A stretch of DNA of 64,000 nt from assembly GCA_025054935.1 (NCBI GenBank), contig JANWZD010000008.1, forward strand, positions 1 through 64,000. The letters run 5' to 3'. A model generated the notes under the pieces. The model ran no database searches and had not been told where the DNA came from. It worked only from the letters and a program-made list of their open reading frames with translations. The stretch is from Dehalococcoidia bacterium (GTDB lineage Bacteria; Chloroflexota; Dehalococcoidia; SpSt-223). The translations under genes were made by a program, and so were the position numbers. Shown here in pieces: positions 1 through 7,628 of this stretch (the stretch's first letter is position 1; every line of letters starts with the position of its first letter).

Positions 1-941
1 CGGCGGGCGTAGCCGTGGTAGACCTGGTCGAGGATGCGCTGGTAGGGGAGGGCGTAGCAGACGGCCTGCCGCACCTTCTGGTCGGAGAAGGGCGGGTCGA
101 GCCAGTTGAATTCGAGGGTGGCGTGATTGGCGCGGACGCGGATGAGGCGGTAGTCGGGGCGGCCCGCAAAGCGCGCCAGCTCCTCCGGATACAGCCCAAG
201 CAAGAAGTTCGCCTCCCCGCGCTCAAGGAGGCGCATCCCTTCCTCTCGGGTCTCGATGGCAACCTGCGTCACCCGTGCAATCCCCGGCCGTCCTGCCCAG
301 TGGTCCTCCCGCGCTCGAAATTCCAAGGTGTCAGCGGTCTGCCGTTCGAGGGTGAAGGCGCCGAAACCGGCGATGTTGCGCGCCAGCCAGTCGGTCGCCC
401 AGGGGTCGTCGGCGGTGGCGTGCCGGCGCGCTTCTTGCGAATCGACGATGTTGTTCGTCGCGAAGATGAGGTATTGTGGGAACTCAGGATTGGGGCCGAC
501 GGTGCGAAAGCGGACCGTGAAGCGGTCGAGCGCCTCAACGTCGTCGGCGCTTTGGACACCCGCCATGCGGCGCGAGCGCCACAGCCCGACCCCGCGCAGG
601 GCGTAGACACGCTGCCACGCCCAGACCACATCGTCCGCACTCAGTTCGTTGCCGAGAGAACTGCGGACGCCTTCGCGGAGCCGAACGGTCCAGGTCCGGT
701 AGCCGTCGGCGGGCTCCCACGCAACAGCGAGACGGGGCTGCAGCTGCTCTGCGATCGGAAAGCGGATGCCGTCGGCATCGATGCCGATCCGCGGCGTGGT
801 CAGCGGCTCATACGGCAAGTGAAGCGTGTGATAGGGAGCAGGACGGCGCCCCTGACCCGTGTGAGGAACATCAGGGTCCCAACTGACCTCGACGTGGCGG
901 CGGTGGACTGGCCAGACAAGGTGCGTTCGCGATGGGCCCAT
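1..941 (-). CDS. Peptide/nickel-type ABC transporter substrate-binding protein (family 5), 3' end cut by window
   Basis: Reading the minus strand from the ATG at 941 gives an uninterrupted frame to the window edge (313 codons visible). Typical SBP_bac_5 segments appear in order: YEPLTTP near residue 44, a LAVAWEP...WTVRLREGV segment near residues 72-90, LSADDVVWAWQRVY near residue 100, and VRQAVCYALPYQRILDQVY at the cut end. Such proteins capture oligopeptides, nickel or other solutes for an ABC importer. The start has a GGGAG ribosome site six bases upstream. Oddly, no signal peptide or lipobox precedes the domain, so it may be cytoplasmic, may have a start further upstream, or may be a regulator-like homologue. 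It is divergent from the gene at 1047. The C-terminal lobe and the ligand pocket are not visible, so the substrate is unknown. Confidence 0.8.
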   Translation of the reverse strand, partial: MGPSRTHLVWPVHRRHVEVSWDPDVPHTGQGRRPAPYHTLHLPYEPLTTPRIGIDADGIRFPIAEQLQPRLAVAWEPADGYRTWTVRLREGVRSSLGNELSADDVVWAWQRVYALRGVGLWRSRRMAGVQSADDVEALDRFTVRFRTVGPNPEFPQYLIFATNNIVDSQEARRHATADDPWATDWLARNIAGFGAFTLERQTADTLEFRAREDHWAGRPGIARVTQVAIETREEGMRLLERGEANFLLGLYPEELARFAGRPDYRLIRVRANHATLEFNWLDPPFSDQKVRQAVCYALPYQRILDQVYHGYAR

Positions 942-1046
942 AGGACGCTCCCGTCGAGAATGGAGGCAGTCTACACCGAGATCGCGGTGCCAGCTCGCGG
1001 AAAAAGAAGGGGCGCGGACCGCGGGGAGAACGAACGGAGGAGCGCG

Positions 1047-1556
1047 ATGACACCGCCCGACGAGGCGATGGCCGACTGGGAGGCCCGGCTCTGGCAGCTG
1101 CAGACAGGGACGTGGAGCGGGAAAGTCACGACCCGAGCGGTCGACGGCGCGCTGATTGACGAGTACGACGTGGTTACCGACGTGGCGGTCGATCTCGCCG
1201 CGAACCGCTATGCCCAACGGGTGGTGACGATGCGCGGAGGACGCGCCGAGGCGCGGACGTTCACCGCGCACTGGGAAGGGCGCGATCTCGTCGTCCGGAG
1301 CCCGCGCTTCACGGCGCGAGCCCGCGCTGCCGCTGCCCGCGTTATTGTGCTGACGGGGCGCAGCGCCGATGGAAGCTCCGAAACAGTCGAGACGATCACC
1401 CTCCTGACCGACCACACTCGAGCGCGCACTGTCCAGCACATCGAAGCGGGGCGGCTTCGAGCGGTGACGGTCGTCAGCAACGAGCAGCGGCAGTCGCCGC
1501 TGCCGGGCATCGATCTCGCGGGGGAGCCGCTGCCTCAGCGTGGCCCGGCGCTGTAA
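1047..1556 (+). CDS. Hypothetical protein, 169 aa, beta-rich
   Basis: ATG at 1047 follows a CGGAGG ribosome site at 1035-1040. The product (169 aa) starts MTPPDEAMADWEARLWQ and continues with alternating charged and hydrophobic stretches of the kind found in small beta-barrel or lipocalin-like proteins of the DUF3598 type (WQLQTGTWSGK near residue 15, then paired strands). This resemblance is an impression, not a recognised domain. There is no signal peptide or membrane segment. The same frame stays open upstream to position 15, but that part is antisense to the substrate-binding protein and has no coding character, so the shorter start is preferred. It converges with the gene ending at 1562. 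I do not recognise a function. Confidence 0.6.
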   Translation: MTPPDEAMADWEARLWQLQTGTWSGKVTTRAVDGALIDEYDVVTDVAVDLAANRYAQRVVTMRGGRAEARTFTAHWEGRDLVVRSPRFTARARAAAARVIVLTGRSADGSSETVETITLLTDHTRARTVQHIEAGRLRAVTVVSNEQRQSPLPGIDLAGEPLPQRGPAL

Positions 1557-1561
1557 CTCGG

Positions 1562-1972
1562 TTAGAGCCGCTGGAGCGCGAAGACAATGACCAAGAGGAT
1601 GATCGAGGCGACCGCGACCGCAAGCGCCCAGCGTGAGAGCGCCCACTCTCGGCCTGCGCTCTGGGAAATGGGCAGCCGCTGGGACCCGCCTCCGCGGGCG
1701 CGGACTGCTCGCCGACCCGGCCGCGCCCGCGCTGGGGACAACGCTGCGTGCGGCAGCTCCTTCCCTTGCGCCGCGAGACCGTCCTGTTCGGGGATCTGCG
1801 CGAGGTGGAGCGCAAGGCGCGCTACCTCCTCCACCCGCTCTTCAGACTCGCCCTTCGTCCAAACAATCTCGCCGCTGGCAGTGAGCAGGCGGAGCATGCG
1901 GGCGATACCCTCGGCAATCGCTTCGTCGCCCTGCGCTGGGGGCTGCTGGGGAGGAGAATGCAGCGAAGTCAC
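1562..1972 (-). CDS. Hypothetical tail-anchored protein, 136 aa
   Basis: The frame starts at an ATG at 1972 and ends with TAA at 1562. The N-terminal half contains an amphipathic segment (DEAIAEGIARMLRLLTASGE, then EERVEEVARLALHLAQ) that could form helices. A basic, low-complexity linker follows, and a single C-terminal hydrophobic helix (LAVAVASIILLVIVFAL) ends about five residues from the terminus. This architecture suggests a tail-anchored inner-membrane protein with a cytoplasmic helical domain. It converges with the 1047-1556 gene, with five bases between the stop codons. The function is not recognised, and the linker composition leaves some doubt about the whole reading frame. Confidence 0.5.
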   Translation of the reverse strand: MTSLHSPPQQPPAQGDEAIAEGIARMLRLLTASGEIVWTKGESEERVEEVARLALHLAQIPEQDGLAAQGKELPHAALSPARARPGRRAVRARGGGSQRLPISQSAGREWALSRWALAVAVASIILLVIVFALQRL

Positions 1973-2031
1973 CGCTCCGTCGCTACGCCTAGCGAAGTCG
2001 CTTTATCCTACCACGGCATTTCGGGGACACT

Positions 2032-2676
2032 TCAAGCTGTTCTGTTCTGGCGATCGTTCGGCGGATGGTAATCGTGCTCGATCGGCAGCGCGAGGCTGCG
2101 CCAGAGGTACCATGTCGCAACCGAGCGGTAGGGCCGCCACCGCTCACCGAGGGCGGCAAGCGCGGCGGGCGTTCGGGCGCTCTCGGCGCCGTAGAGGCGA
2201 CGGACCGCGGCGCGGAAGCCGTAATCATCGAGGGGAAGAACATCCTCCCGGCCGAGAGCGAAGATGAGAAACATCTGCGCTGTCCAGCGGCCGATGCCGC
2301 GGCTCTTCGACAGGTGGGCGATCACCGTCTCATCATCGAGCTCGCTCAGCCGTTCGACGATGAGCTCGCCGGCAGCAACCCGCTGCGCGACGTCGCGCAC
2401 GGCAGTCAGTTTCGCGCGCGAAAGGCCTGCGCGCCGCAGGTCTTCGTCGCTTGCGGCCAAGAGAGTGTCAGGGGTCACCGTCCCGCCGAGCCGCTCGCGC
2501 AGTCGCTGGTCGATCGCCGCGGCTGCGCGGGTCGAGATCTGCTGGCCGATGATGGTGGCGACGAGGGTGGCGAAGGTCGGCTCGCGGCGCAGAGGCGCGA
2601 AGGGGCCGACAGCGTCGATAACGGCGGCGAGCGTCGGATCGACCGCTCGAAGATAGCGGACCGCCTCGGCCGACAT
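2032..2676 (-). CDS. DNA-3-methyladenine glycosylase II (AlkA/HhH-GPD family)
   Basis: This 214-aa protein belongs to the helix-hairpin-helix GPD superfamily that excises alkylated bases from DNA. The N-terminal part has the family segment FATLVATIIGQQIS (residues 35-48). The hairpin HLSKSRGIGRWTAQMFL (about 121-137) is followed by VLPLDDYGFRAAV, where the catalytic Asp is expected (D150/D151). There is no iron-sulfur cluster Cys set, which fits AlkA rather than Nth. The start at 2676 is chosen because it lies 2 bp after the upstream SDR stop (TAA at 2679-2681), indicating an operon. An open extension upstream overlaps the SDR and is not needed. It lacks the N-terminal TATA-like domain of E. 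coli AlkA and is closer in size to archaeal or Deinococcus-type enzymes. Confidence 0.9.
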   Translation of the reverse strand: MSAEAVRYLRAVDPTLAAVIDAVGPFAPLRREPTFATLVATIIGQQISTRAAAAIDQRLRERLGGTVTPDTLLAASDEDLRRAGLSRAKLTAVRDVAQRVAAGELIVERLSELDDETVIAHLSKSRGIGRWTAQMFLIFALGREDVLPLDDYGFRAAVRRLYGAESARTPAALAALGERWRPYRSVATWYLWRSLALPIEHDYHPPNDRQNRTA

Positions 2677-2678
2677 CG

Positions 2679-3428
2679 TTACGGAACGCTGTAGCCGCCG
2701 TCCACGGTCAGGACGTGGCCGGTGACGTACGAGGAGGCGTCGCTCGCCAGATAGAGGCATGCGAGCGCAATTTCGTCCGGTTCGGCGAACCGGCCGAGCG
2801 GAATGCGGGCGCGGAAGGCGTCGCCCGCCTCTCGGTTCTCTTCAAGGTAGCGCACCATCGGTGTCCGCGTCACGCCGGGCGCGACCGCATTCACCCGAAT
2901 GCCGCGGTCTGCCCATTCCAGCGCCATCACCTTGGTCAGCCCGATCAGCCCCGCTTTGCTTGCGACGTAAGCTGCCCGCTCTGCCGCAACGGCAAAGGCA
3001 AGCTGCGAAGCAACGTTGACAATGCTCCCCTTGCCCGCGGCCAGCATCGCCGGAGCAGCCGCTTGGGAGCAGAGAAGCGCGCCCCGCAGGTTGATCGCGA
3101 GCACGCGGTCCCACGCGTCCGGCGACGTCTCGAGAACAGATGCCCGGTAGGCGATGCCCGCATTATTGACCAGCACTGTCGGCGGGCCAACCCGCGCCGC
3201 GATGGCGGCGAAGGCGGACCGCACCGCCTCCGGGTCGCGGACGTCGGCGGCCGCGGCAACATCGTCCTCGCCGAGCAGGTCAGCGAAGCTGTCGGGGTTG
3301 AGGTCGATCCCGGCAACCCGCGCCCCTGCTTCCCGGAAGAGCGCAATCGTTGCCCGGCCGATGCCTCCTCCCGCTCCTGTCACCACGGCGACCCGGCCGT
3401 CAAGCCGAAATCGGTCGAGTACTGCCAC
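2679..3428 (-). CDS. SDR-family NAD(P)-dependent oxidoreductase (FabG-like)
   Basis: This is a 249-aa classical short-chain dehydrogenase. It has the cofactor-binding TGAGGGIG motif (residues 17-24), NNAG in the fourth strand, the catalytic Ser in VNVASQ, the YVASK active-site pair, and a C-terminal TGHVLTVDGGY segment. Family members reduce or oxidise alcohol/ketone groups, including 3-oxoacyl-ACP; the actual substrate cannot be read from sequence. The GTG at 3428 has a GGAGG ribosome site six bases upstream (3435-3439 on the complementary strand) and gives the usual family length. The longer open frame upstream runs antisense to the amine oxidase. It is the first gene of a two-gene operon with the DNA glycosylase and is divergent from the amine oxidase, with 67 bp between start codons. 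Confidence 0.92.
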   Translation of the reverse strand: MAVLDRFRLDGRVAVVTGAGGGIGRATIALFREAGARVAGIDLNPDSFADLLGEDDVAAAADVRDPEAVRSAFAAIAARVGPPTVLVNNAGIAYRASVLETSPDAWDRVLAINLRGALLCSQAAAPAMLAAGKGSIVNVASQLAFAVAAERAAYVASKAGLIGLTKVMALEWADRGIRVNAVAPGVTRTPMVRYLEENREAGDAFRARIPLGRFAEPDEIALACLYLASDASSYVTGHVLTVDGGYSVP

Positions 3429-3495
3429 GCCATCCCTCCGCCTCAAGGTGACGGAATTGTCGCATGCGGCGCAGCGCGCGTATGCTGCGACTGTG

Positions 3496-4776
3496 ATGCA
3501 CGAGGTGATTGTCGTCGGCGGCGGGGTGGCGGGGCTCGCGGCGGCGCGGCGGCTGCGCGAGGCGGGGATCGAGGCGGCGGTACTCGAAGCCCGAGACCGG
3601 CTCGGCGGGCGGGTCTGGACCGCGCGCTTTCCCGATGGCTCCCCCATTGACCTCGGCGCGACATGGATTCATCGCGTCGAGGGCAATCCGATTGCCGCTC
3701 TTGCCGCGGGACTGCACACCGTCGTCACTGACTATGACAACAGCACGCTCTACGGTCCGGACGGCCGGGAGCTGCCCGAGCGCCGCCAAGAGGCGATCGA
3801 GGAGGAGTTCGACGCCCTCCTGGCGAGCCTCCGCCGGCTTCGCGCCCAGAGGAGCGACGCGCCGGACCGGCCGCTGCAGTCGGCAATCGATGAGGTGACC
3901 GCGGGGCTCGGGCGCGAGCGCCGGCGCGAGCTCGCCTATGCGGTGAACGTCGAGATCGAACATGACTACGCGGCCGATGCTGCGGAGCTGTCGTTCCGGC
4001 ATTGGGACCAAGACGACGAGTTTGCCGGGCCGGACGTGTGGTTCCGCGATGGCTACGCCGCCCTCGTGGAACGCCTTGCAGCCGGGGTGCCGGTCGAGCG
4101 CGCACGCGTCACCCGCATTGCGTGGGGCGCGACGGGGGTAGAACTGACAACGACCGCCGGCGAGCGGCGCGCCGCGGTCGCGATCGTGACCGTTCCGCTC
4201 GGCGTTCTCCGAGCGGGGACGCTCACGTTCACTCCCCCATTGCCGGCAGCGCACGCCGCCGCTCTGCGCCGGCTCGGGGTCGGGGCGCTGGAACGGGTGG
4301 CGCTCCTCTTCCCGCGCGTGTTCTGGGAGGAAGGCTACGACCGGTTCGGCTGGATGGGGCCGCAGCCGGGGCTGTGGGCGGAGTGGTACAGCTTGGCTGC
4401 CGCGACCGGAGCGCCGATCGTGGTCGGGTTCAATGCAGGCCGTGTCGCGCGGGAGCTCGCCGCGCGCTCAGACGAAGAGATCGTCGCCTCGGCGCTCGCC
4501 GCGCTCCGCACCCTGTTCGGGCGCGGGGTACCGGCGCCCCGGAGCGCCTTCGTCACGCGCTGGCTGACGGACCCGCTCGCCGGCGGCGCCTATTCTCACC
4601 TTCCGCCCGGCGCGAGCGGGGACGACTACGATACTCTCGCGACGCCGCCGTCCGACTGCCTCATCCTCGCGGGCGAGCATACCAGCCGCGCCTATCCCGG
4701 CACGGTGCATGGCGCCTATCTCAGCGGTGAGCGAGCGGCGCGCGACGCCTTGGCGTCGCTGGGGAGGATCCGCTAG
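3496..4776 (+). CDS. Flavin-containing amine oxidase (polyamine/monoamine oxidase family)
   Basis: This 426-aa protein begins MHEVIVVGGGVAGLAAARRL, a Rossmann GxGxxG dinucleotide site that binds FAD. It is followed by EARDRLGGRVWT (the arginine-rich FAD contact) and GATWIH, typical of polyamine and monoamine oxidases. The C-terminus carries GEHTSRAYPGTVHGAYLSGERAA, the second FAD-binding signature of the family. Such enzymes oxidise primary or secondary amines with oxygen, giving an aldehyde or imine and hydrogen peroxide. There is no signal peptide or C-terminal anchor, so it is cytoplasmic. The start lies beside a divergent SDR gene; a longer in-frame extension (from 3154) overlaps that SDR and is rejected. 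Amine specificity is undetermined. Confidence 0.92.
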   Translation: MHEVIVVGGGVAGLAAARRLREAGIEAAVLEARDRLGGRVWTARFPDGSPIDLGATWIHRVEGNPIAALAAGLHTVVTDYDNSTLYGPDGRELPERRQEAIEEEFDALLASLRRLRAQRSDAPDRPLQSAIDEVTAGLGRERRRELAYAVNVEIEHDYAADAAELSFRHWDQDDEFAGPDVWFRDGYAALVERLAAGVPVERARVTRIAWGATGVELTTTAGERRAAVAIVTVPLGVLRAGTLTFTPPLPAAHAAALRRLGVGALERVALLFPRVFWEEGYDRFGWMGPQPGLWAEWYSLAAATGAPIVVGFNAGRVARELAARSDEEIVASALAALRTLFGRGVPAPRSAFVTRWLTDPLAGGAYSHLPPGASGDDYDTLATPPSDCLILAGEHTSRAYPGTVHGAYLSGERAARDALASLGRIR

Positions 4777-4801
4777 CCTGAGCTCATGCGCGGCGGACGG
4801 C

Positions 4802-5557
4802 ATGGCGATGGATGACTTCGACGGCCGGCGCTGGATTTGGCTTGCCGTCGCGCTTGGCCTCGCGGCGGTTGTCTGCGTCTGCGTCAGCGCTGCGGGGCTG
4901 GCGGTGTACCAAACTGGCGGTCTCGCTCGGCTGGGCACGGCGCGGCTGACACCGACCCCTCCCCCAGCCCGTCCGCCGGCGCAGCCAACGCCGACCCCGT
5001 TCACGGAGCGGCTCCAGCTCGTCGGCACTCCCCTGCTCGCCCGCAGCAGCGGCGGGGTGCAGGTGAGCGGGCTTATTCGTAACCCAGAACCGGTTGCTCG
5101 CTCTGCTGTCCTGACGGCCACCCTCTACGACGCGGGCGGCCGGGTGGTCGGCGCAGCCGTCGGCGCCGTGCTGAATGTCCAGCCGAACGATACCAAGCCG
5201 TATACGCTCTATAGCGAGGCGGCTCCGGCCGAGGTTGCGCGCGCGCACGTTGTCGTTGCCAGCCGACTGCCGGCAAGCGCCCGCGCCGGGGAGACGTCCA
5301 TCACGTTTGAGAACGCGACCGCCCGCGCCGTCGGCACCGGCTTTCAGGTTGAGGCGCGGGCAACAAACACCGACCGCGTTCCCCACCGCTTCACGGCGGT
5401 CGCTTCTCTGCTCGATGGGGCAGGCAATCTCGTCGGCATCGCGCGCGGCGCGGCGGCGCTGCCGGCGGGCGGGTCAGCGACCGTCACCCTCACCAGCACG
5501 GAACGCCTCCCCGCGTATCAGACGATCCGGGTGCAGGTGGACGTGCTCGACGAGTGA
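4802..5557 (+). CDS. Membrane-anchored FxLYD-like extracytoplasmic protein
   Basis: The 251-aa product starts MAMDDFDGRRWIW, then one hydrophobic helix (residues about 15-38) that serves as a signal anchor. A proline/threonine linker follows (TPTPPPARPPAQPTPTP). Two similar beta-rich segments come next, each with a motif resembling the FxLYD domain (VSGLIRNPEPVARSAVLTATLYDAGGRVV and a second ATNTDRVPHRFTAVASLLD unit). FxLYD-like modules are extracytoplasmic and of unknown ligand. An alternative ATG at 4808 would shorten it by two residues. It follows the amine oxidase by 25 bp and converges with the DnaC-like gene. Its role is unknown; a surface or cell-wall function is inferred from the architecture. 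Confidence 0.7.
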   Translation: MAMDDFDGRRWIWLAVALGLAAVVCVCVSAAGLAVYQTGGLARLGTARLTPTPPPARPPAQPTPTPFTERLQLVGTPLLARSSGGVQVSGLIRNPEPVARSAVLTATLYDAGGRVVGAAVGAVLNVQPNDTKPYTLYSEAAPAEVARAHVVVASRLPASARAGETSITFENATARAVGTGFQVEARATNTDRVPHRFTAVASLLDGAGNLVGIARGAAALPAGGSATVTLTSTERLPAYQTIRVQVDVLDE

Positions 5558-5566
5558 GCGGCGCCT

Positions 5567-6982
5567 TCAGTTCGGCCGGGGGAGAGGGCGCTGATCGCGC
5601 TGCCGTGCCGCCATCCGCCGCGGCAGCGGTCGGCGCTGAGCGGGGGTGTCGGCGCGATAGTCGGGGATCGGGTCGAGGCCGACATGATGGGCGAGCTTTT
5701 TGTCGACCAGCCGCGAACTGAGGCGCGGCTCGAGGTCTTCGGGGCGGCAGTTTGTCGTGAAGACGGTCGGCAGCTTGGCGTTATAGCGGTAGTTGATGAT
5801 CTGATAAAGCTTTTCTTCCGCCCAGGGGCTCGACGAGTGTGCGCCGAGGTCATCGAGGATGAGCAGCGGCGCCGTGCGCACGGTCTCGAAGAGCCCGTCA
5901 TAGCGCACTGGGCTGTCGGGCGCGAAGGTCGAGCGCAGATGGTCGAGCAGGTCCGGAACGACTGCGAAGTAGACCGGCTTGCCGGCGGCGATGCGGGCGT
6001 TGGCGATGGCGGCAGCGAGATGGGTCTTGCCTGTGCCGCAGGGGCCGGTGAGGAGGAGCCACCCCTCCGGCTGCTCGGCGAACCGTTTTGCGCTGACGAA
6101 CGCGGCCTCCAGCCGGCTGCGCTGGTCGGCGGTAGTGAGGTCGGCACGGGCGGCGTCGAAGGTCTCAAACGTCATCTCGCGCAGCAGTTCAAGCGCCATC
6201 GCCCCAACGCGCTGAAAAAGTGGGGACTGGCTGCCCTCGAGCTCGATGACAGCCGATATCTCTTCGTCGGTCAGCCGAACGCGCAGGCGCTCCGGGAGAG
6301 CGTCGATCGGAGTAGCGAGCGTGAAGACGGTCGGCCGCTTGGCGTTGTAGCGGCGGTTGACAATCTGAAACAGCTTCTCCTGCGCCCATTCTGAACTGGT
6401 GGTTGCGCCAAAATCGTCCAAAATCAGCAGCGGCGACTGACAGACTTGGTCAAACAGGTCATCGAAGCGGATGTCGGCGCCGGGCGCGAAAGTGGAGCGC
6501 AGGTAGTCGAGAAGGTCGGCGACGACGAGAAAGAGCGCCGGCTCGCCGCGGTCGATCACGGCGTTGGCGATCGCGGCGGCAAGATGGGTCTTGCCGCACC
6601 CTGGGACGCCCGTCAGAACAAGCCAGCCCTCGGGACGCTCCGCGAACGCCTTCGCTTGCTCCACCGCGAGGCGGTACTGCTCGGGGAAGCGACCGTAGCG
6701 CCCTTCGGGCCGGAGGGTGGCGAAGGTTTTGCTGCTCAGCGCGCCGAGCATCGCTTGCTGGCGCAGCACCTCACGGCGGTGAGCGGCGAACCGCTCCTCC
6801 TGACAGCGGCATAGAATGGCGCGTCCAAACTCGGGGTGGCCGAGCGGCACGTCGAGCCGGACATAGCCGGCGTCGAGACAGATGGGACATGCGGGCTCAG
6901 CGGGGTCGGCGGGAGACGGGGCCGTCTGAGCGGAAGTAGCGCTCCCAGCCTTCTGGCGCAGGATCCGCGCTAAGGGCTCCAT
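5567..6982 (-). CDS. DnaC/IstB-like helicase loader with two tandem AAA+ domains
   Basis: This 471-aa protein has an N-terminal zinc-ribbon-like segment (C32, C35, C58, C60) followed by two homologous AAA+ ATPase modules. Module 1 has Walker A GVPGCGKT (125-132) and Walker B LLILDD (185-190). Module 2 has GPCGTGKT (313-320) and LLILDD (373-378). Both share STFAP, an LF..V segment, and RYNAK.PTVFT blocks, so they look like an internal duplication. Single-module relatives (DnaC, DnaI) load DnaB on DNA. Module 2 keeps the RLSSRL arginine-finger-like segment; module 1 has RLRVRL instead. The ATG at 6982 has a GGAGGGG site and overlaps the 3' end of the DnaD gene by 86 bp. It is the last gene of the rplI-dnaB-dnaD operon, supporting a helicase-loading role. 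Confidence 0.85.
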   Translation of the reverse strand: MEPLARILRQKAGSATSAQTAPSPADPAEPACPICLDAGYVRLDVPLGHPEFGRAILCRCQEERFAAHRREVLRQQAMLGALSSKTFATLRPEGRYGRFPEQYRLAVEQAKAFAERPEGWLVLTGVPGCGKTHLAAAIANAVIDRGEPALFLVVADLLDYLRSTFAPGADIRFDDLFDQVCQSPLLILDDFGATTSSEWAQEKLFQIVNRRYNAKRPTVFTLATPIDALPERLRVRLTDEEISAVIELEGSQSPLFQRVGAMALELLREMTFETFDAARADLTTADQRSRLEAAFVSAKRFAEQPEGWLLLTGPCGTGKTHLAAAIANARIAAGKPVYFAVVPDLLDHLRSTFAPDSPVRYDGLFETVRTAPLLILDDLGAHSSSPWAEEKLYQIINYRYNAKLPTVFTTNCRPEDLEPRLSSRLVDKKLAHHVGLDPIPDYRADTPAQRRPLPRRMAARQRDQRPLPRPN

Positions 6983-7628
6983 CGCGTTTCCCCTCCACCC
7001 GCCAGCGCTCGAGGATGCGCGCAATGTAGCGCCAGTTCCGGCGGTTCATCGTCGCTGCCAGCCGGAAGGCATCCTCGATCCAGTCGGCGGGATACTCTTC
7101 TTCGGCGGCCTGCAGCTCCTCGGCGACAAGCGGGGTCAGCAGGCCGATGTTCTGTTCATACAGCTGATAGATCGTAGGACGCGGCGCGCTGGTCGGCGTC
7201 TCCGTGCGCGAGGCGCGCGTTTGCCCGATGTTCAGTTCGCCGCGCTCGAGCTGGGCAACGATCGCCCGGTCGCGATCGCTATTGAGAAAGAAGAGGGGCT
7301 CCTCTCCGTCCGCACGGCCGACGACGACTTCGATCAGGACGCCGCGCCGAACCGCAAGCCGCAGCGCGCGCCGCAGTTCTTGAAGCGGCGGTCCCGAGGC
7401 AGCGAGGCTGGCGAGCAGCGTCCGGTCGGTTTCGAGCTCCGAGCGGCTGACGAACTTCGGAAAGACTTTCTTCTCGGCAAGCCGCCAGATCACGTGGAGC
7501 GTGACTTTCAGCTCCGCAAGGTCGGAGATGGCGGGCACGAGATCGCGGAAGACAGTGACCGGCGTCGGGATTACGCGGTCACCGCGCGAAAAGCCGGCGA
7601 ACGGAGCGCTACCGGTCGTCGCGGACAT
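6897..7628 (-). CDS. dnaD: DnaD-domain primosome protein
   Basis: The 243-aa product has an N-terminal winged-helix-like region (about residues 20-110) and a C-terminal DnaD domain. The DnaD domain (about 165-225) shows YQLYEQNIGLLTPLVAEEL, WIEDAFRLA and NWRYIARILERW, the conserved positions of the family. In Firmicutes, DnaD works with DnaB/DnaI proteins to open origins and restart forks. Here it sits between the replicative helicase and a DnaC-like loader, which supports the same role. The ATG at 7628 is chosen because it overlaps the dnaB stop (7609) by 20 bp, giving translational coupling; the longer open frame upstream is antisense-like and uninformative. No obvious independent ribosome site is seen. 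Confidence 0.88.
   Translation of the reverse strand: MSATTGSAPFAGFSRGDRVIPTPVTVFRDLVPAISDLAELKVTLHVIWRLAEKKVFPKFVSRSELETDRTLLASLAASGPPLQELRRALRLAVRRGVLIEVVVGRADGEEPLFFLNSDRDRAIVAQLERGELNIGQTRASRTETPTSAPRPTIYQLYEQNIGLLTPLVAEELQAAEEEYPADWIEDAFRLAATMNRRNWRYIARILERWRVEGKRDGALSADPAPEGWERYFRSDGPVSRRPR

Noticed and set aside
15-1046. Plus-strand extension of the 169-aa protein to a 513-aa frame
   Set aside because: It is antisense to a clear substrate-binding protein and has no coding character; the ATG at 1047 has its own ribosome site.
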